Shown here: in pieces, positions 7,977 to 16,864 of the stretch
How positions within the stretch are numbered: position 1 is the first letter of the stretch
How the letters are laid out: each line of letters opens with the position of its first letter
Assembly (NCBI RefSeq): GCF_000828675.1
Contig: NZ_AP014510.1
Span: 434,001 to 498,000, forward strand
Reading direction: 5' to 3'
Source of the DNA: Thermotoga profunda AZM34c06
Lineage (GTDB): Bacteria; Thermotogota; Thermotogae; Thermotogales; DSM-5069
Length of the DNA: 64,000 nucleotides
Notes under the pieces: generated by a model
Database searches by the model: none
What the model was told of the DNA's origin: nothing
What the model saw: the letters and a program-made list of their open reading frames with translations, nothing else
Program-made: the position numbers and the translations under genes

Positions 7977-9737
7977 TTATTGAAATTGTTGACTCAATAA
8001 TTCTTTTGCAAGATACTTATCCTGCAAAACCAATTGTGTATAAATTCTTATTCTTTCTTTGAAATCCTCTAAGGTTATCATTCCTCGACCGGTATAGATT
8101 CTTGTGAGCTTTGCTGGAAGTTTGAGTTTTTCAAAATCAAAACCGAGTCTCTCTTTCAGTATGTATTTCATACCATGAATTACACGTGAAACCTTGGTGA
8201 GTTGCTGTATATCTACATCGTATCCGAGTAATCTCAAACCTTTTTCTACGATATTTGGGGTATATGTGCCTCTTGCAAAAAGACAAGTTACAAGGGAGTT
8301 GGTGATCATTCTCCAGAGAGATTCTTCGTACATCATTTTGACTTCTTTTTCAAGATCCTGTTGTCTTCCTAAGAATTTTTGGTCGATGCTGTATCCAGCA
8401 CAGTCAAGATGTGAGTGTCTTACACCGACTGCATATCCTACAAAGGCATCGGGTCCAGTCATGTTTCTGTTGAAATGTATTGCCAAGTCCTCGGCTCCAT
8501 ATTTTTTTGCACAGTGATAGACTCCTTTTTCAAGATCTCGGTAAAATTCATTCTTACCAGATGATATATTCTCCAAAACCTTCATGTAAGTTTGACTATC
8601 ACCAAAACCCAATGCAAGACCATCGGTGTGTGAAAGATTGATTATTCCTTTCTGGAAGGCTTCAGTCGCCCATGCTAAGGCGACACCAATACTTATGGCA
8701 TCCCAACCCTGTCTTTCTATGAATTGTAAGAGTTTTAGGACTTCTCCCGCATCGGCTATGCTCAAATTCGAGCCTATTGAATAAATCAGTTCATGGTCAT
8801 AGGATACCTTTATTGTCTTGTACATATGTGGGTCTGCGAATAATTCTCTTAGTGTACCAATGTGGATACATCCAATTGGGCAATGCGAACATGAGATCTG
8901 TTGTGCGAGAAAATTTTCAGCAAAATATTCTCCACTGATTCTTTGTGCATTTTCAAAGAAGCCTTGGGAAAAGTTGCGAGTAGGAAGGCTGTGTATTTTT
9001 GATAAAGGTACAACATTTGCCGAAGTTCCAAGATCTCTATATTTGTATGTGTTTTCAGAAAAAGCGAGATCTTTGAAGAGTTCATTATAAAATGCTTGGT
9101 ATTCCTTTTTGTCTGAAATAGAATTATACCTGTTTCCCGAGATCACAACAGCTTTGAGATTCTTTGATCCAAGTATCGCACCTAAGCCAAGTCTTCCAAA
9201 ATGTCTCGAGGAGTCAACGGTAACACATGCAATTGGCGACAATCTCTCTCCTGCAGGACCTATTCTTACTATGCTCTTTTTTCCTTTTCTGTTGTCTTCT
9301 TTTTCACGCAAGATTCTTTCAACTGAAAGTGCACTCCTTCCCCACAAAGATCGACATGGAACTAAATTAACTCTTTCATTGTCGATTGACAGATAAACAG
9401 GTTTTTCTGCCTTACCCGTAATTTTGATTACGTGAAATCCAGCAGCGAAGATGGCCAACGAAAGCCTTCCGCCGGCATGCGATTCGCCAAGATCGCCTGT
9501 CAAAGGAGATTTAAAGATCGCCACCGTCTTTGAAGCACTTGGGAAATAATTATTAAAGGGACCTATGCCAAAAAAAATCGGTGCTTGTGGTGAAAGAGGA
9601 TCCAATTCTCTGGTCAATTCTCTCAGAGCAAGATATGTTAAGACCCCCGTACCACCTATGAATCTTGAAAAAAGTTCAGATATATCTTTGACCTTTGTCT
9701 GTCCTGTACTGAGATCTATTTCAAGCATTTTGTACAT
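7977..9737 (-). CDS. Aldehyde:ferredoxin oxidoreductase-family tungstoenzyme
   Basis: 586 residues, the usual AOR length. N-terminal pterin-binding domain includes FIGGTG at 26-31, SHAGGRLSLAIFAAG at 86-100 and GRLGLGAILGSKNLKAV at 181-197. The [4Fe-4S] ligands are C283, C286, C290 (CSHCPIGC) and C485 (in SLVTCLFARG). Family members oxidise aldehydes to acids with ferredoxin using a tungsten bis-pterin centre. The region that usually reads ELPAYDPRG is diverged here (VGVRHSHLDCAGYS), so the substrate may not be a simple aldehyde. The gene overlaps the upstream ferredoxin gene by 17 bases, showing coupled synthesis. ATG 9737 follows GAGGTGAT. Confidence 0.9.
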   Translation of the reverse strand: MYKMLEIDLSTGQTKVKDISELFSRFIGGTGVLTYLALRELTRELDPLSPQAPIFFGIGPFNNYFPSASKTVAIFKSPLTGDLGESHAGGRLSLAIFAAGFHVIKITGKAEKPVYLSIDNERVNLVPCRSLWGRSALSVERILREKEDNRKGKKSIVRIGPAGERLSPIACVTVDSSRHFGRLGLGAILGSKNLKAVVISGNRYNSISDKKEYQAFYNELFKDLAFSENTYKYRDLGTSANVVPLSKIHSLPTRNFSQGFFENAQRISGEYFAENFLAQQISCSHCPIGCIHIGTLRELFADPHMYKTIKVSYDHELIYSIGSNLSIADAGEVLKLLQFIERQGWDAISIGVALAWATEAFQKGIINLSHTDGLALGFGDSQTYMKVLENISSGKNEFYRDLEKGVYHCAKKYGAEDLAIHFNRNMTGPDAFVGYAVGVRHSHLDCAGYSIDQKFLGRQQDLEKEVKMMYEESLWRMITNSLVTCLFARGTYTPNIVEKGLRLLGYDVDIQQLTKVSRVIHGMKYILKERLGFDFEKLKLPAKLTRIYTGRGMITLEDFKERIRIYTQLVLQDKYLAKELLSQQFQ

Positions 9738-10149
9738 TGCCTATCACCTCTTGCATTTCTAACACATTTGTTGGGCAATACATGACACAGATTCCACAGT
9801 GCAAACAAGGCAAAGGAAGTTTTGTTTCCTCATCCCACTGAAGTGCACTTGCACTGCATGCCTTAACACATTTCATACAATGTGTACATTTTTCTTTTTC
9901 TAATTCAACGCCATAACCTCTCTTCGAAAGCTTGAGTGCACCTGTAGGACAAACCTGTGCACATTCTGGATCAAGGCAAGCCTGACAGACTCTCACCGAG
10001 AATGCCCCTTCAACTCCAGGATAATTTTTCACTCTCATAGCTGATTTTTCTATCCCTATTATGTTATGCCACGCTCTGGAGCATGCAAACATACAAGAAT
10101 AACAACCTATACATCTTTCTCTGTCCTTGACGGATAATTTTTTGCCCAT
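9721..10149 (-). CDS. Four-cluster [4Fe-4S] ferredoxin, partner of the AOR-type enzyme
   Basis: 142 residues with four Cys clusters: CIGCYSCMFAC at 13-23, CQACLDPECAQVCP in the middle, CTHCMKCVKAC and CLHCGICVMYC near the C-terminus. This polyferredoxin type accompanies some tungsten AOR-family enzymes and carries electrons from the active subunit. No signal peptide. First gene of the two-gene minus operon; its ribosome site TTGGGGGAA lies upstream of the ATG, and the divergent DUF1576 gene begins 145 bases away. Confidence 0.9.
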   Translation of the reverse strand: MGKKLSVKDRERCIGCYSCMFACSRAWHNIIGIEKSAMRVKNYPGVEGAFSVRVCQACLDPECAQVCPTGALKLSKRGYGVELEKEKCTHCMKCVKACSASALQWDEETKLPLPCLHCGICVMYCPTNVLEMQEVIGNVQNA

Positions 10150-10219
10150 CTCTGTATTCCCCCAAGGTTGGTTTTTAATCGTATTATGAAAATCTTTCTA
10201 CGATAACTATAACACTAAA

Positions 10220-10239
10220 ATGACTTTTTAAAGTGTCAT
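10220..10239. promoter_or_regulatory. Palindrome in the ferredoxin/DUF1576 divergent promoter region
   Basis: The 20-base site follows the dyad ATGACnnTTTAAAnnGTCAT (16 of 20 positions symmetric). It sits in the 145-base divergent gap, just upstream of a TATAAA at 10260-10265 and overlapping the expected -35 position of the plus-strand gene. It looks like an operator for a dimeric regulator that could serve both operons. The regulator is unknown; the outer half-sites loosely resemble those of CRP/FNR-type proteins, but this is inference. Confidence 0.45.
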
Positions 10240-10294
10240 AAAATAAAGGCCAAGTTTGGTATAAATGAGATAGAAAACAAAAAGGGGGTCTTCT

Positions 10295-11542
10295 ATGAGA
10301 GTGAAGTTTTTACAGCGAGTTTTTCTTTATTCTGTTGGCGTGGTTTTCATTGCTTTTGGTTTGTTAACAGGAGGTTTGTGGCATCCAGTTGAATTGTATA
10401 GGAGCCTGGTGAGAATAGTGACCGTACCGGACTATCTTCTAACAGACTATATTGAAATAGGGGGTGTATCAGGGGCTTTCGTCAATTCTGGTCTTTTGAT
10501 GGTTCTTTTCTCTTGGTTACTTCAACTTCTAAAACTTCCAGTTACTGGTTTGTCTTTCGCATGTGTTTTAACTGTTGGTGGTTTTGCACTGTTTGGGAAA
10601 AATATATTCAACGTATGGCCTATAATCATCGGAGTTTACCTATATTCGTTGTACAAGCGTGAACCGTTCTCCAGGTACATTTACGTATCTTATTTTGGTA
10701 CGGCCATTTCACCTCTTGTAACGCAACTTGCATTTTTTTTGCCAGTTGGTGGTATGGAACAAGTGATATTGTCATATGTTGTTGCGATAATCATTGGTTT
10801 TTTCTTGACAGACTTGGCTGCTCATTTTTTGACAACGCACAAAGGTTATAATCTGTACAACGTAGGTTTTACCTGTGGGATAATAGGTATGGTCGCAGCG
10901 GCATTCATGAGAACCTATGGATATGAAATACCTTCCAGAAAAGTCTGGTCAAGCGGGAACAATCTTTTGTTGTCGATCTTTATGTTTTTGATCTTTTTCT
11001 TGCTCACATATTATGGCTGGAAACTAAATGGAAAATCGTTCAAAGATTATAAAAAATTGATGAAACACTCTGGTAGACTTGTCACCGACTTCATCATTTT
11101 AGAAGGTTTTCCAACAACACTTATTAATATGGGGATCCTTGGTTTCATAATGACTTTGTATGTGCTTTTGACTGGTAGTCAGTTGAATGGCCCAACGATT
11201 GGGGGCATAATGACAGTCGTTGGTTTTGGAGCATTTGGAAAACATCCAAAAAATGTCTTGCCGATTCTAATAGGGGTGACTATTAGTGCGGTAACCAACA
11301 AATACAGCCTCAGTGAACCAAATAATATTCTGGCTGCGTTGTTTGGAACAACGCTTGCCCCAATAGCTGGCGAATTTGGACCAATATGGGGTGTAATAGC
11401 TGGTTTTGTCCATACTGCCGTGGTAAACAATGTGGGATTTTTACACGGTGGTCTCAATCTCTACAACAACGGATTTGCAGGAGGTTTGGTTGCCATGTTT
11501 TTGGTACCACTCATTCGAGTTTTTCATAAGGGGGCGGAGTAG
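10295..11542 (+). CDS. DUF1576 membrane protein with internal duplication
   Basis: 415 residues, ten or more hydrophobic segments. Two halves repeat the same order of motifs: L-L-T-D-Y-I-E-I-G-G near residue 46 matches LVTDFIILEGFP near 265; LTVGGFALFGKNIFNVWPII matches TVVGFGAFGKHPKNVLPILI; and GYNLYNVGFTCGIIGM matches GLNLYNNGFAGGLVAM. Such duplications are typical of carriers with pseudo-twofold symmetry. I recognise the family as DUF1576 but know no substrate. The ribosome site AAGGGGG precedes ATG 10295. It is followed three bases later by a small soluble protein gene, and is divergent from the AOR pair. Confidence 0.75.
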   Translation: MRVKFLQRVFLYSVGVVFIAFGLLTGGLWHPVELYRSLVRIVTVPDYLLTDYIEIGGVSGAFVNSGLLMVLFSWLLQLLKLPVTGLSFACVLTVGGFALFGKNIFNVWPIIIGVYLYSLYKREPFSRYIYVSYFGTAISPLVTQLAFFLPVGGMEQVILSYVVAIIIGFFLTDLAAHFLTTHKGYNLYNVGFTCGIIGMVAAAFMRTYGYEIPSRKVWSSGNNLLLSIFMFLIFFLLTYYGWKLNGKSFKDYKKLMKHSGRLVTDFIILEGFPTTLINMGILGFIMTLYVLLTGSQLNGPTIGGIMTVVGFGAFGKHPKNVLPILIGVTISAVTNKYSLSEPNNILAALFGTTLAPIAGEFGPIWGVIAGFVHTAVVNNVGFLHGGLNLYNNGFAGGLVAMFLVPLIRVFHKGAE

Positions 11543-11545
11543 GTA

Positions 11546-11893
11546 ATGCCAAGAAAGATAGAGATCGTCACAAAGCTATCTTCACAGTTGATGAGATTTC
11601 TTTTCTCGAGATCTGCCAAAAAATTGAATATAGATATAGATATAAAAGAAGATGAAATTTCAGCCAAAATAGAGTCTAACGTTACATTGAATGATCAGGA
11701 TCTACATCTTCTTGAGAGCTATTTGAAAGTTGAAAGCCACGAAGAAATGGCTTATTACTATCTGCCATTGGCTGGTGAATATGGTTCAGACGAGGATATG
11801 ATGCTCATTTCAATGTTGGTGAACTCGGTGGAAATTGATTATGATAAGGAAAAGCTTCTTTTAAAAATAAAGTTCCTTGTCCATTCACGATGA
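11546..11893 (+). CDS. Small soluble protein cotranscribed with the DUF1576 gene
   Basis: 115 residues, not recognised. It has no signal peptide or membrane helix; the composition is charged, with an alternating segment LNIDIDIKEDEISAKIES that predicts beta strands, then acidic helices. GGGGGCGGAG at 11531-11540 gives a strong ribosome site six bases before ATG 11546. The gap to the DUF1576 gene is three bases, so the pair is almost certainly cotranslated. A cytosolic accessory or regulatory subunit of the carrier is the simplest reading (inference). Confidence 0.6.
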   Translation: MPRKIEIVTKLSSQLMRFLFSRSAKKLNIDIDIKEDEISAKIESNVTLNDQDLHLLESYLKVESHEEMAYYYLPLAGEYGSDEDMMLISMLVNSVEIDYDKEKLLLKIKFLVHSR

Positions 11894-11905
11894 AATGTGG
11901 AGTTG

Positions 11906-11933
11906 TTTTAAAGTGATATGTATGTGTTATAAT
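11906..11933 (+). promoter_or_regulatory. Promoter of the DUF3798-ABC operon
   Basis: A consensus -10 TATAAT at 11928-11933 with weak -35 candidates TTTTAA at 11906-11911 (16-base spacer) or TTGTTT at 11903-11908 (19). Transcription would start near 11940. Confidence 0.6.
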
Positions 11934-11971
11934 ACTGATACCAAAATCACGCGTAGGGGGTGTTTAAGAGG

Positions 11972-13090
11972 ATGCGAAAGTTAGTTGTTGGACTTGTACT
12001 TATTCTTGCCGTAACCTTTAGTTTTGCAGCACTTGGTTTTAAGATTGGTGTTGTAACGGGTACAGTTTCACAGGGCGAAGATGAGTATCGCGGTGCGGAA
12101 AATGTCATAGCAAAATATGGTAAAGAGATAATCCATGTCACTTATCCAGACAAATTCATGCAAGAGCAGGAGACAACGATTGCGAGAATAGTTGAACTTG
12201 CTTATGATCCAATGGTCAAGGCAATAGTAATTTGCCAGGGTGTACCTGGAACAGTTTCGGCTATAAGAAGAGTCAAGGAATTCAGACCTGATATGATCTT
12301 TGTCGTTGGTGTGGCACATGAAGATCCCGAACTCGTTGGTTCGGTAGCCGATGTTTCATTCCAAACCGATGACTTGGGTCGTGGTGTTACGATAATCGAT
12401 TTGGCTTACAGCATGGGCGCAAAGAGATTTATCCATTATTCTTTCCCAAGGCACATGAGTTACAAGCTCCTTGCAGAAAGACGCGATATCATGGAGAGAC
12501 GTTGTAAAGAACTCGGTATTGAATTCATATTTGTTTCCGCTCCAGATCCACTTGGAGAACAAGGTTTGACTGGCGCACAGCAATTCATTCTTGAAGATGT
12601 CCCGAGGCAAATCGCGAAGTACGGAAAGGATACTGCATTCTTCTCAACGAACTGCGGTATGCAAGAACCTCTACAAAAGGCTATTTTACAACATGGTGGA
12701 ATATATGCTGAACCATGTTGTCCATCACCAACACATGGTTTTCCGGGTTCTCTTGGCATAGCAATTCCACCTGAAAAGAAAGGCGATATTAACTACATAC
12801 TCAAGGCTGTGAATAGTAAGATAGTTGAACAAGGTGGAGCTGGCAGATTTGCAACATGGCCCATACCAATTAACATGGTCTTCGTCGAGGCTGGCGTTGA
12901 CTTGGCAGTGGAACTCGTCAAAAAGACTGTGAAGGCAGACGATATGAATGGTGTGAAAGCCATCTTTGACAAAGTGATCTCCCAAAAGGTTTCTGGATAT
13001 GGTCTAAAGTCCATAAGTAGATATCCAAATGCAGGTAATTATTATCTTGTAATATGTGATTCGGTCATCTTTGGAAAGACTCAATTCTGA
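11972..13090 (+). CDS. DUF3798 periplasmic binding protein for a nucleoside-type ABC importer
   Basis: 372 residues from ATG 11972; the in-frame GTG at 11960 sits inside the GGGGG ribosome site and is less likely. A signal peptide (MRKLVVGLVLILAVTFSFA) lacks a lipobox. The mature part has the periplasmic-binding fold pattern: FKIGVVTGTVSQGEDEYRGA, then MVKAIVICQGVPGT and PDMIFVVGVAHEDP. I recognise it as DUF3798, a family related in architecture to BMP-type ligand binders. It heads an operon with one double ATPase and two permeases. Several Cys occur (CGMQEP, EPCCPSP), unusual for an exported thermophile protein unless disulfide-bonded. Ligand unknown. Confidence 0.78.
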   Translation: MRKLVVGLVLILAVTFSFAALGFKIGVVTGTVSQGEDEYRGAENVIAKYGKEIIHVTYPDKFMQEQETTIARIVELAYDPMVKAIVICQGVPGTVSAIRRVKEFRPDMIFVVGVAHEDPELVGSVADVSFQTDDLGRGVTIIDLAYSMGAKRFIHYSFPRHMSYKLLAERRDIMERRCKELGIEFIFVSAPDPLGEQGLTGAQQFILEDVPRQIAKYGKDTAFFSTNCGMQEPLQKAILQHGGIYAEPCCPSPTHGFPGSLGIAIPPEKKGDINYILKAVNSKIVEQGGAGRFATWPIPINMVFVEAGVDLAVELVKKTVKADDMNGVKAIFDKVISQKVSGYGLKSISRYPNAGNYYLVICDSVIFGKTQF

Positions 13091-13120
13091 TGAGTATGGA
13101 TATTTAATTGCTTTTATTGA

Positions 13121-13150
13121 AGATGTCGGCTTTAACGCCGACATCTTTGA
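13121..13150 (+). terminator. Stem-loop between binding-protein and ATPase genes
   Basis: Perfect 10-bp stem AGATGTCGGC / GCCGACATCT with a TTTAAC loop, followed only by TTGATTT. The weak T-run suggests partial termination or 3'-end protection, making more binding protein than transporter. Confidence 0.65.
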
Positions 13151-13168
13151 TTTATGGGAGGAATGTGT

Positions 13169-14761
13169 GTGGAAAAAGTCCTTGAAATGAAGAACATCAG
13201 CAAATCTTTCTACGGTAACCAGGTCCTCAAAAATGTGAATATCGATTTGATGCCTGGTGAAGTTCACGGCCTTGTTGGAGAAAATGGTGCTGGTAAGTCC
13301 ACTTTGATGAATATCCTTTTTGGAATGCCTGTGATTCATTCAACTGGCGGTTTTGAGGGAGAAATATTCATAAATGGTCAGAAGGTTAACATTGATTCTC
13401 CAAGAAAGGCTATGGAACTTGGCATAGGTATGGTTCACCAAGAATTTATGTTATTGCCAGGATTCACCATTGTAGAAAACATCAAACTCAATAGAGAAAT
13501 AACCAAGAGTAATATTATCAGCAAGGTTTTTGGAAGATCTCTGGAGACTCTTGACTTCTCATCAATGAGAAAGGATGCAAAAGAAGCACTTACTTCAATT
13601 GGTATGAATGTCGATGAATTCTTGCCCGTTGCAGGACTGCCCGTTGGTCACAAACAATTCATAGAAATAGCCAGAGAAATAGACAAGAAAAATTTGAAAT
13701 TACTTGTTCTTGACGAGCCAACAGCGGTCTTATCAGAGACAGAGGCTGAAAAACTTCTTGATGCAGTTAAATTTCTTTCTTCAAAAGGCATATCAATCCT
13801 TTTCATATCTCACAGGCTTGTTGAAGTGCTGAAAGTTTCTAACAGAATAACTATCTTAAGAGATGGGATTGTCGTTGATCAGGGATCTGCCTCGTCTTTT
13901 ACGATATCTGAGATCGCGGAGAAAATGGTTGGACGAAAATTAGATTCAGTTGGTTTGCCATTTAGGAAGAGAGAACCTTCAGAAGCGGACATAATAATGT
14001 CTATCAAGAATTTGAAAGTAGAGATGCCAGGTGAGAATGTGAAAGATTTCAGTATAAATATTCGAAGGGGAGAAATACTCGGTATAGGAGGACTCGCAGG
14101 TCACGGGAAACTCGGTATAGCAAATGGCATAGCGGGTATATTCCCCGCAGTTGGAGAGATTTTGTTTGAAGGTAAACCATACAAGTTGAACGATCCAGCT
14201 TATGCTTTGAAAAACGGAGTGGTGTATCTATCTGAAGATCGTAGAGGTGTTGGACTTTTACTCAACGAATCCATAGAAATGAACATAGCAGCAACAGCAA
14301 TAGAGGCATTTGATGAATTTACAAAGCGACTCCTTGTCTTCAAGGTGTACGATAAGAAAACAATCAGAGAACATGCACTCAAAATGATCAAAGAACTTGA
14401 TATAAGATGCAAATCTCCCACTCAACCAGTTAGGAGATTGAGTGGTGGAAATCAGCAAAAGGTATGTTTAGCCAGAGCTTTTACTTTGAAACCAAAAATT
14501 CTTTTCGTGTCAGAGCCGACGAGGGGCATCGATGTTGGGGCAAAGAAACTTGTACTTGACCATCTGGTTAAGATGAATAGAGATTATGGTATCACAATAG
14601 TTATGACATCGAGTGAACTTGCCGAACTCAGAACAATTTGTGACAGAATAGCCCTTGTTGCCGAGGGAAGACTTTCTGCAATTTTACCACCAGATGCATC
14701 CGATGCGCAATTTGGACTCGCAATGGCTGGAGAATTACAGGAGGTGGATGCAAGTGAATAA
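13169..14761 (+). CDS. Double-domain ABC transporter ATPase (YufO/RbsA type)
   Basis: 530 residues from GTG 13169, seven bases behind GGGAGG at 13156-13161; the upstream ATGs at 13154 and 13163 overlap or abut that site. Two fused ATPase domains. The N-terminal domain has Walker [10 protein letters not shown], a diverged signature (LPVGHKQFIEIA) and Walker B LLVLDEPTAVLS. The C-terminal domain has a degenerate Walker A (GLAGHGKLG) but a good signature LSGGNQQKV and [10 protein letters not shown]. This asymmetry is normal for RbsA/YufO-type ATPases. It energises the two following permeases and overlaps the first by eight bases. Confidence 0.9.
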   Translation: MEKVLEMKNISKSFYGNQVLKNVNIDLMPGEVHGLVGENGAGKSTLMNILFGMPVIHSTGGFEGEIFINGQKVNIDSPRKAMELGIGMVHQEFMLLPGFTIVENIKLNREITKSNIISKVFGRSLETLDFSSMRKDAKEALTSIGMNVDEFLPVAGLPVGHKQFIEIAREIDKKNLKLLVLDEPTAVLSETEAEKLLDAVKFLSSKGISILFISHRLVEVLKVSNRITILRDGIVVDQGSASSFTISEIAEKMVGRKLDSVGLPFRKREPSEADIIMSIKNLKVEMPGENVKDFSINIRRGEILGIGGLAGHGKLGIANGIAGIFPAVGEILFEGKPYKLNDPAYALKNGVVYLSEDRRGVGLLLNESIEMNIAATAIEAFDEFTKRLLVFKVYDKKTIREHALKMIKELDIRCKSPTQPVRRLSGGNQQKVCLARAFTLKPKILFVSEPTRGIDVGAKKLVLDHLVKMNRDYGITIVMTSSELAELRTICDRIALVAEGRLSAILPPDASDAQFGLAMAGELQEVDASE

Positions 14762-15794
14762 ACTCTTTGATTTTCTAAAGCGTATGGACATACCAACTTT
14801 GATAATCTTCATCTTTCTCATAGGCCTTTTTGTCTTGGCTGCCTTTACGAATGTCTCAATCCCATCTCTAATAGGTGATTCGTTGAAGAGAATCGGGATG
14901 AACGGTGTTTTAGTGCTTGCGATGGTACCAACTATAAGATCTGGTATTGGTCCAAATTTTGGTCTTCCAATTGGAATAATCGGTGGACTCATCAGTGCGT
15001 TGATCAGTATGCAACTTGGTCTTGTTGGATTCACTGGTCTTTGGTTTTCTGTATTACTGGCTATAGCATTTTGTACAGCCATTGGTTTTGCTTATGGTTG
15101 GCTTCTCGAAAGAGTTCGTGGGCAAGAGATGATGGTAGGAACATATATGGGTTATTCAATAGTTGCATTCATGTCTATTATGTGGTTATTGTTACCTTTC
15201 TCCAATCCCGATATGGTCTGGGCAATTGGTGGTAGGGGGTTGAGGTATACATTGACTCTTCAGAATTATTTTGGGCAGGTATTGAACAATTTCTTGAAAT
15301 TCAAAATTGGAGGGATTGAAGTACCAACTGGATTGTTACTATTTTTCGCAGGTAGTTGTTTTGCCGTTTATTTATTTTTCAAAACGAGGTTAGGTCTTGC
15401 CATTGATTTGACAGGTCAGAATGAACGCTATGCGATAAGTTCGGGTGTGAACACAAAAAGAGCAAGATTGATTGCTGTAACATTTTCCACGATCATAGGT
15501 GGTGTCGGGATCATAGTATATGCACAGAGTTATGGTTTCTTACAACTATATCAAGCTCCGTTGTTCATGACCTTTCCTGCAGTGGCTTCTATTTTAATAG
15601 GAGGTGCTTCCATAAGGAGGGCTTCTATAACAAATGTCGTTGTTGGAACTGTCGCTTTTCAGACACTTCTGACGATAGCTTTACCTGTCCTGAGTCAAAT
15701 AACAAGGGGAGACATAACAGAAGTTATGAGATTAATTGTGAGCAATGGAATGATTCTATATGCACTAACCAGGACTCCAAAGGAGGCGAACTGA
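14754..15794 (+). CDS. ABC transporter permease 1 (nucleoside/BMP type)
   Basis: 346 residues from GTG 14754, eight bases after AGGAGG at 14739-14744; the in-frame frame extends upstream but that part lies inside the ATPase gene. About eight to ten membrane helices. Typical branched-permease stretches are GIGPNFGLPIGIIGGLI, QNERYAISSGVNTKRARL and ASILIGGASIRRASITNVV, the last two forming the ATPase-contact loop and the family GGAS motif. Forms a heterodimer with the next gene product. Substrate follows the DUF3798 protein and is unknown. Confidence 0.88.
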   Translation: MNKLFDFLKRMDIPTLIIFIFLIGLFVLAAFTNVSIPSLIGDSLKRIGMNGVLVLAMVPTIRSGIGPNFGLPIGIIGGLISALISMQLGLVGFTGLWFSVLLAIAFCTAIGFAYGWLLERVRGQEMMVGTYMGYSIVAFMSIMWLLLPFSNPDMVWAIGGRGLRYTLTLQNYFGQVLNNFLKFKIGGIEVPTGLLLFFAGSCFAVYLFFKTRLGLAIDLTGQNERYAISSGVNTKRARLIAVTFSTIIGGVGIIVYAQSYGFLQLYQAPLFMTFPAVASILIGGASIRRASITNVVVGTVAFQTLLTIALPVLSQITRGDITEVMRLIVSNGMILYALTRTPKEAN

Positions 15795-15795
15795 G

Positions 15796-16851
15796 ATGGA
15801 AAAATTAAGAAAAATCTTACTATCAAACGCAGTCCCCATAGCCTTTTTGGTTCTTTCCATCTCAGCGGTTTTGATTGCAAAGATACCTCCGTTGTTTTTG
15901 TTAAGTGAAGTTGTCCGGCGACTCAGTAGAAATACCTTTTTAGTGCTTTCGCTTCTTATACCAGTAGTTGCTGGAATGGGTTTGAATTTTGGTATCGTTC
16001 TTGGGGCTATGGCTGGACAAACAGCGATGTTCTTCGTGGTAGATTGGAAGATGAAAGGTATACCAGGAATTGTCGTATCTATGCTCCTTGGATCGGCTAT
16101 AGCAGTCATCTTGGGATGGATTGTGGGACTTGTTCTAAACAGGGCAAAGGGTAGAGAGATGATCACATCGATGATCCTTGGCTTTTTTGCAAATGGGGTT
16201 TATCAGTTAATCTTTTTATTCTTTATAGGCTCGATAATTCCGTTTAAAACGAAACAATTTTTACTCCCTGAAGGTGTCGGTTTGAGAAATACAGTAGACC
16301 TTTATGGAACTATTGCATCGGCCTTGAACAAACCCTGGACAATTCAAATAGGAACTGTGAGAATTTTTATGATACCGATACTCATAACAGTTATTCTTTG
16401 TTTTTTCATATACTTTTTGTTCAAAACAAAACTCGGTCAAGATATCAGAGCGGTAGGTCAAGATATGCACATAGCTGAGGTTGCTGGGATAAATGTGAAC
16501 AGGCTCAGAATAATATCGGTGATTATGTCCACAGTTCTTGCGGCAATAGGTCAGATCATATACCTGCAGGATATAAGTACCATAAATACTTATAACAGTC
16601 ACGAGCAAGTTGGGCTGTTCTCGATTGCTGCATTACTCGTTGGTGGTGCGTCGACAAGGAAGGCTTCTATCTGGAATGCGATAATAGGTGTTTTGTTGTT
16701 TCATACCCTATTTGTTGTTGCGCCGAGTGCTGGAAACAAATTGTTTGGACAACCTCAAGTTGGAGAATTTTTCAGGGAATTTCTTGCTTATGCAGTAATA
16801 GCATTTGCACTTGCAATGCATGGTTGGAGTGCAAAAAAGCAAAAGCATTAG
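15796..16851 (+). CDS. ABC transporter permease 2 (nucleoside/BMP type)
   Basis: 351 residues, paralogous to the preceding permease: GMGLNFGIVLGAMAGQ, VGQDMHIAEVAGINVNRLR and ALLVGGASTRKASIWNAI occur in the same order. AGGAGG at 15781-15786 precedes ATG 15796, one base after the upstream stop. Last gene of the operon; a bidirectional terminator follows at 16871. Confidence 0.88.
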   Translation: MEKLRKILLSNAVPIAFLVLSISAVLIAKIPPLFLLSEVVRRLSRNTFLVLSLLIPVVAGMGLNFGIVLGAMAGQTAMFFVVDWKMKGIPGIVVSMLLGSAIAVILGWIVGLVLNRAKGREMITSMILGFFANGVYQLIFLFFIGSIIPFKTKQFLLPEGVGLRNTVDLYGTIASALNKPWTIQIGTVRIFMIPILITVILCFFIYFLFKTKLGQDIRAVGQDMHIAEVAGINVNRLRIISVIMSTVLAAIGQIIYLQDISTINTYNSHEQVGLFSIAALLVGGASTRKASIWNAIIGVLLFHTLFVVAPSAGNKLFGQPQVGEFFREFLAYAVIAFALAMHGWSAKKQKH

Positions 16852-16864
16852 CGTTTGATATTTG

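Noticed and set aside
14655-14753. Upstream extension of the permease frame at 14754
   Set aside because: This part lies inside the ATPase gene, in another frame, and a strong ribosome site points to GTG 14754.
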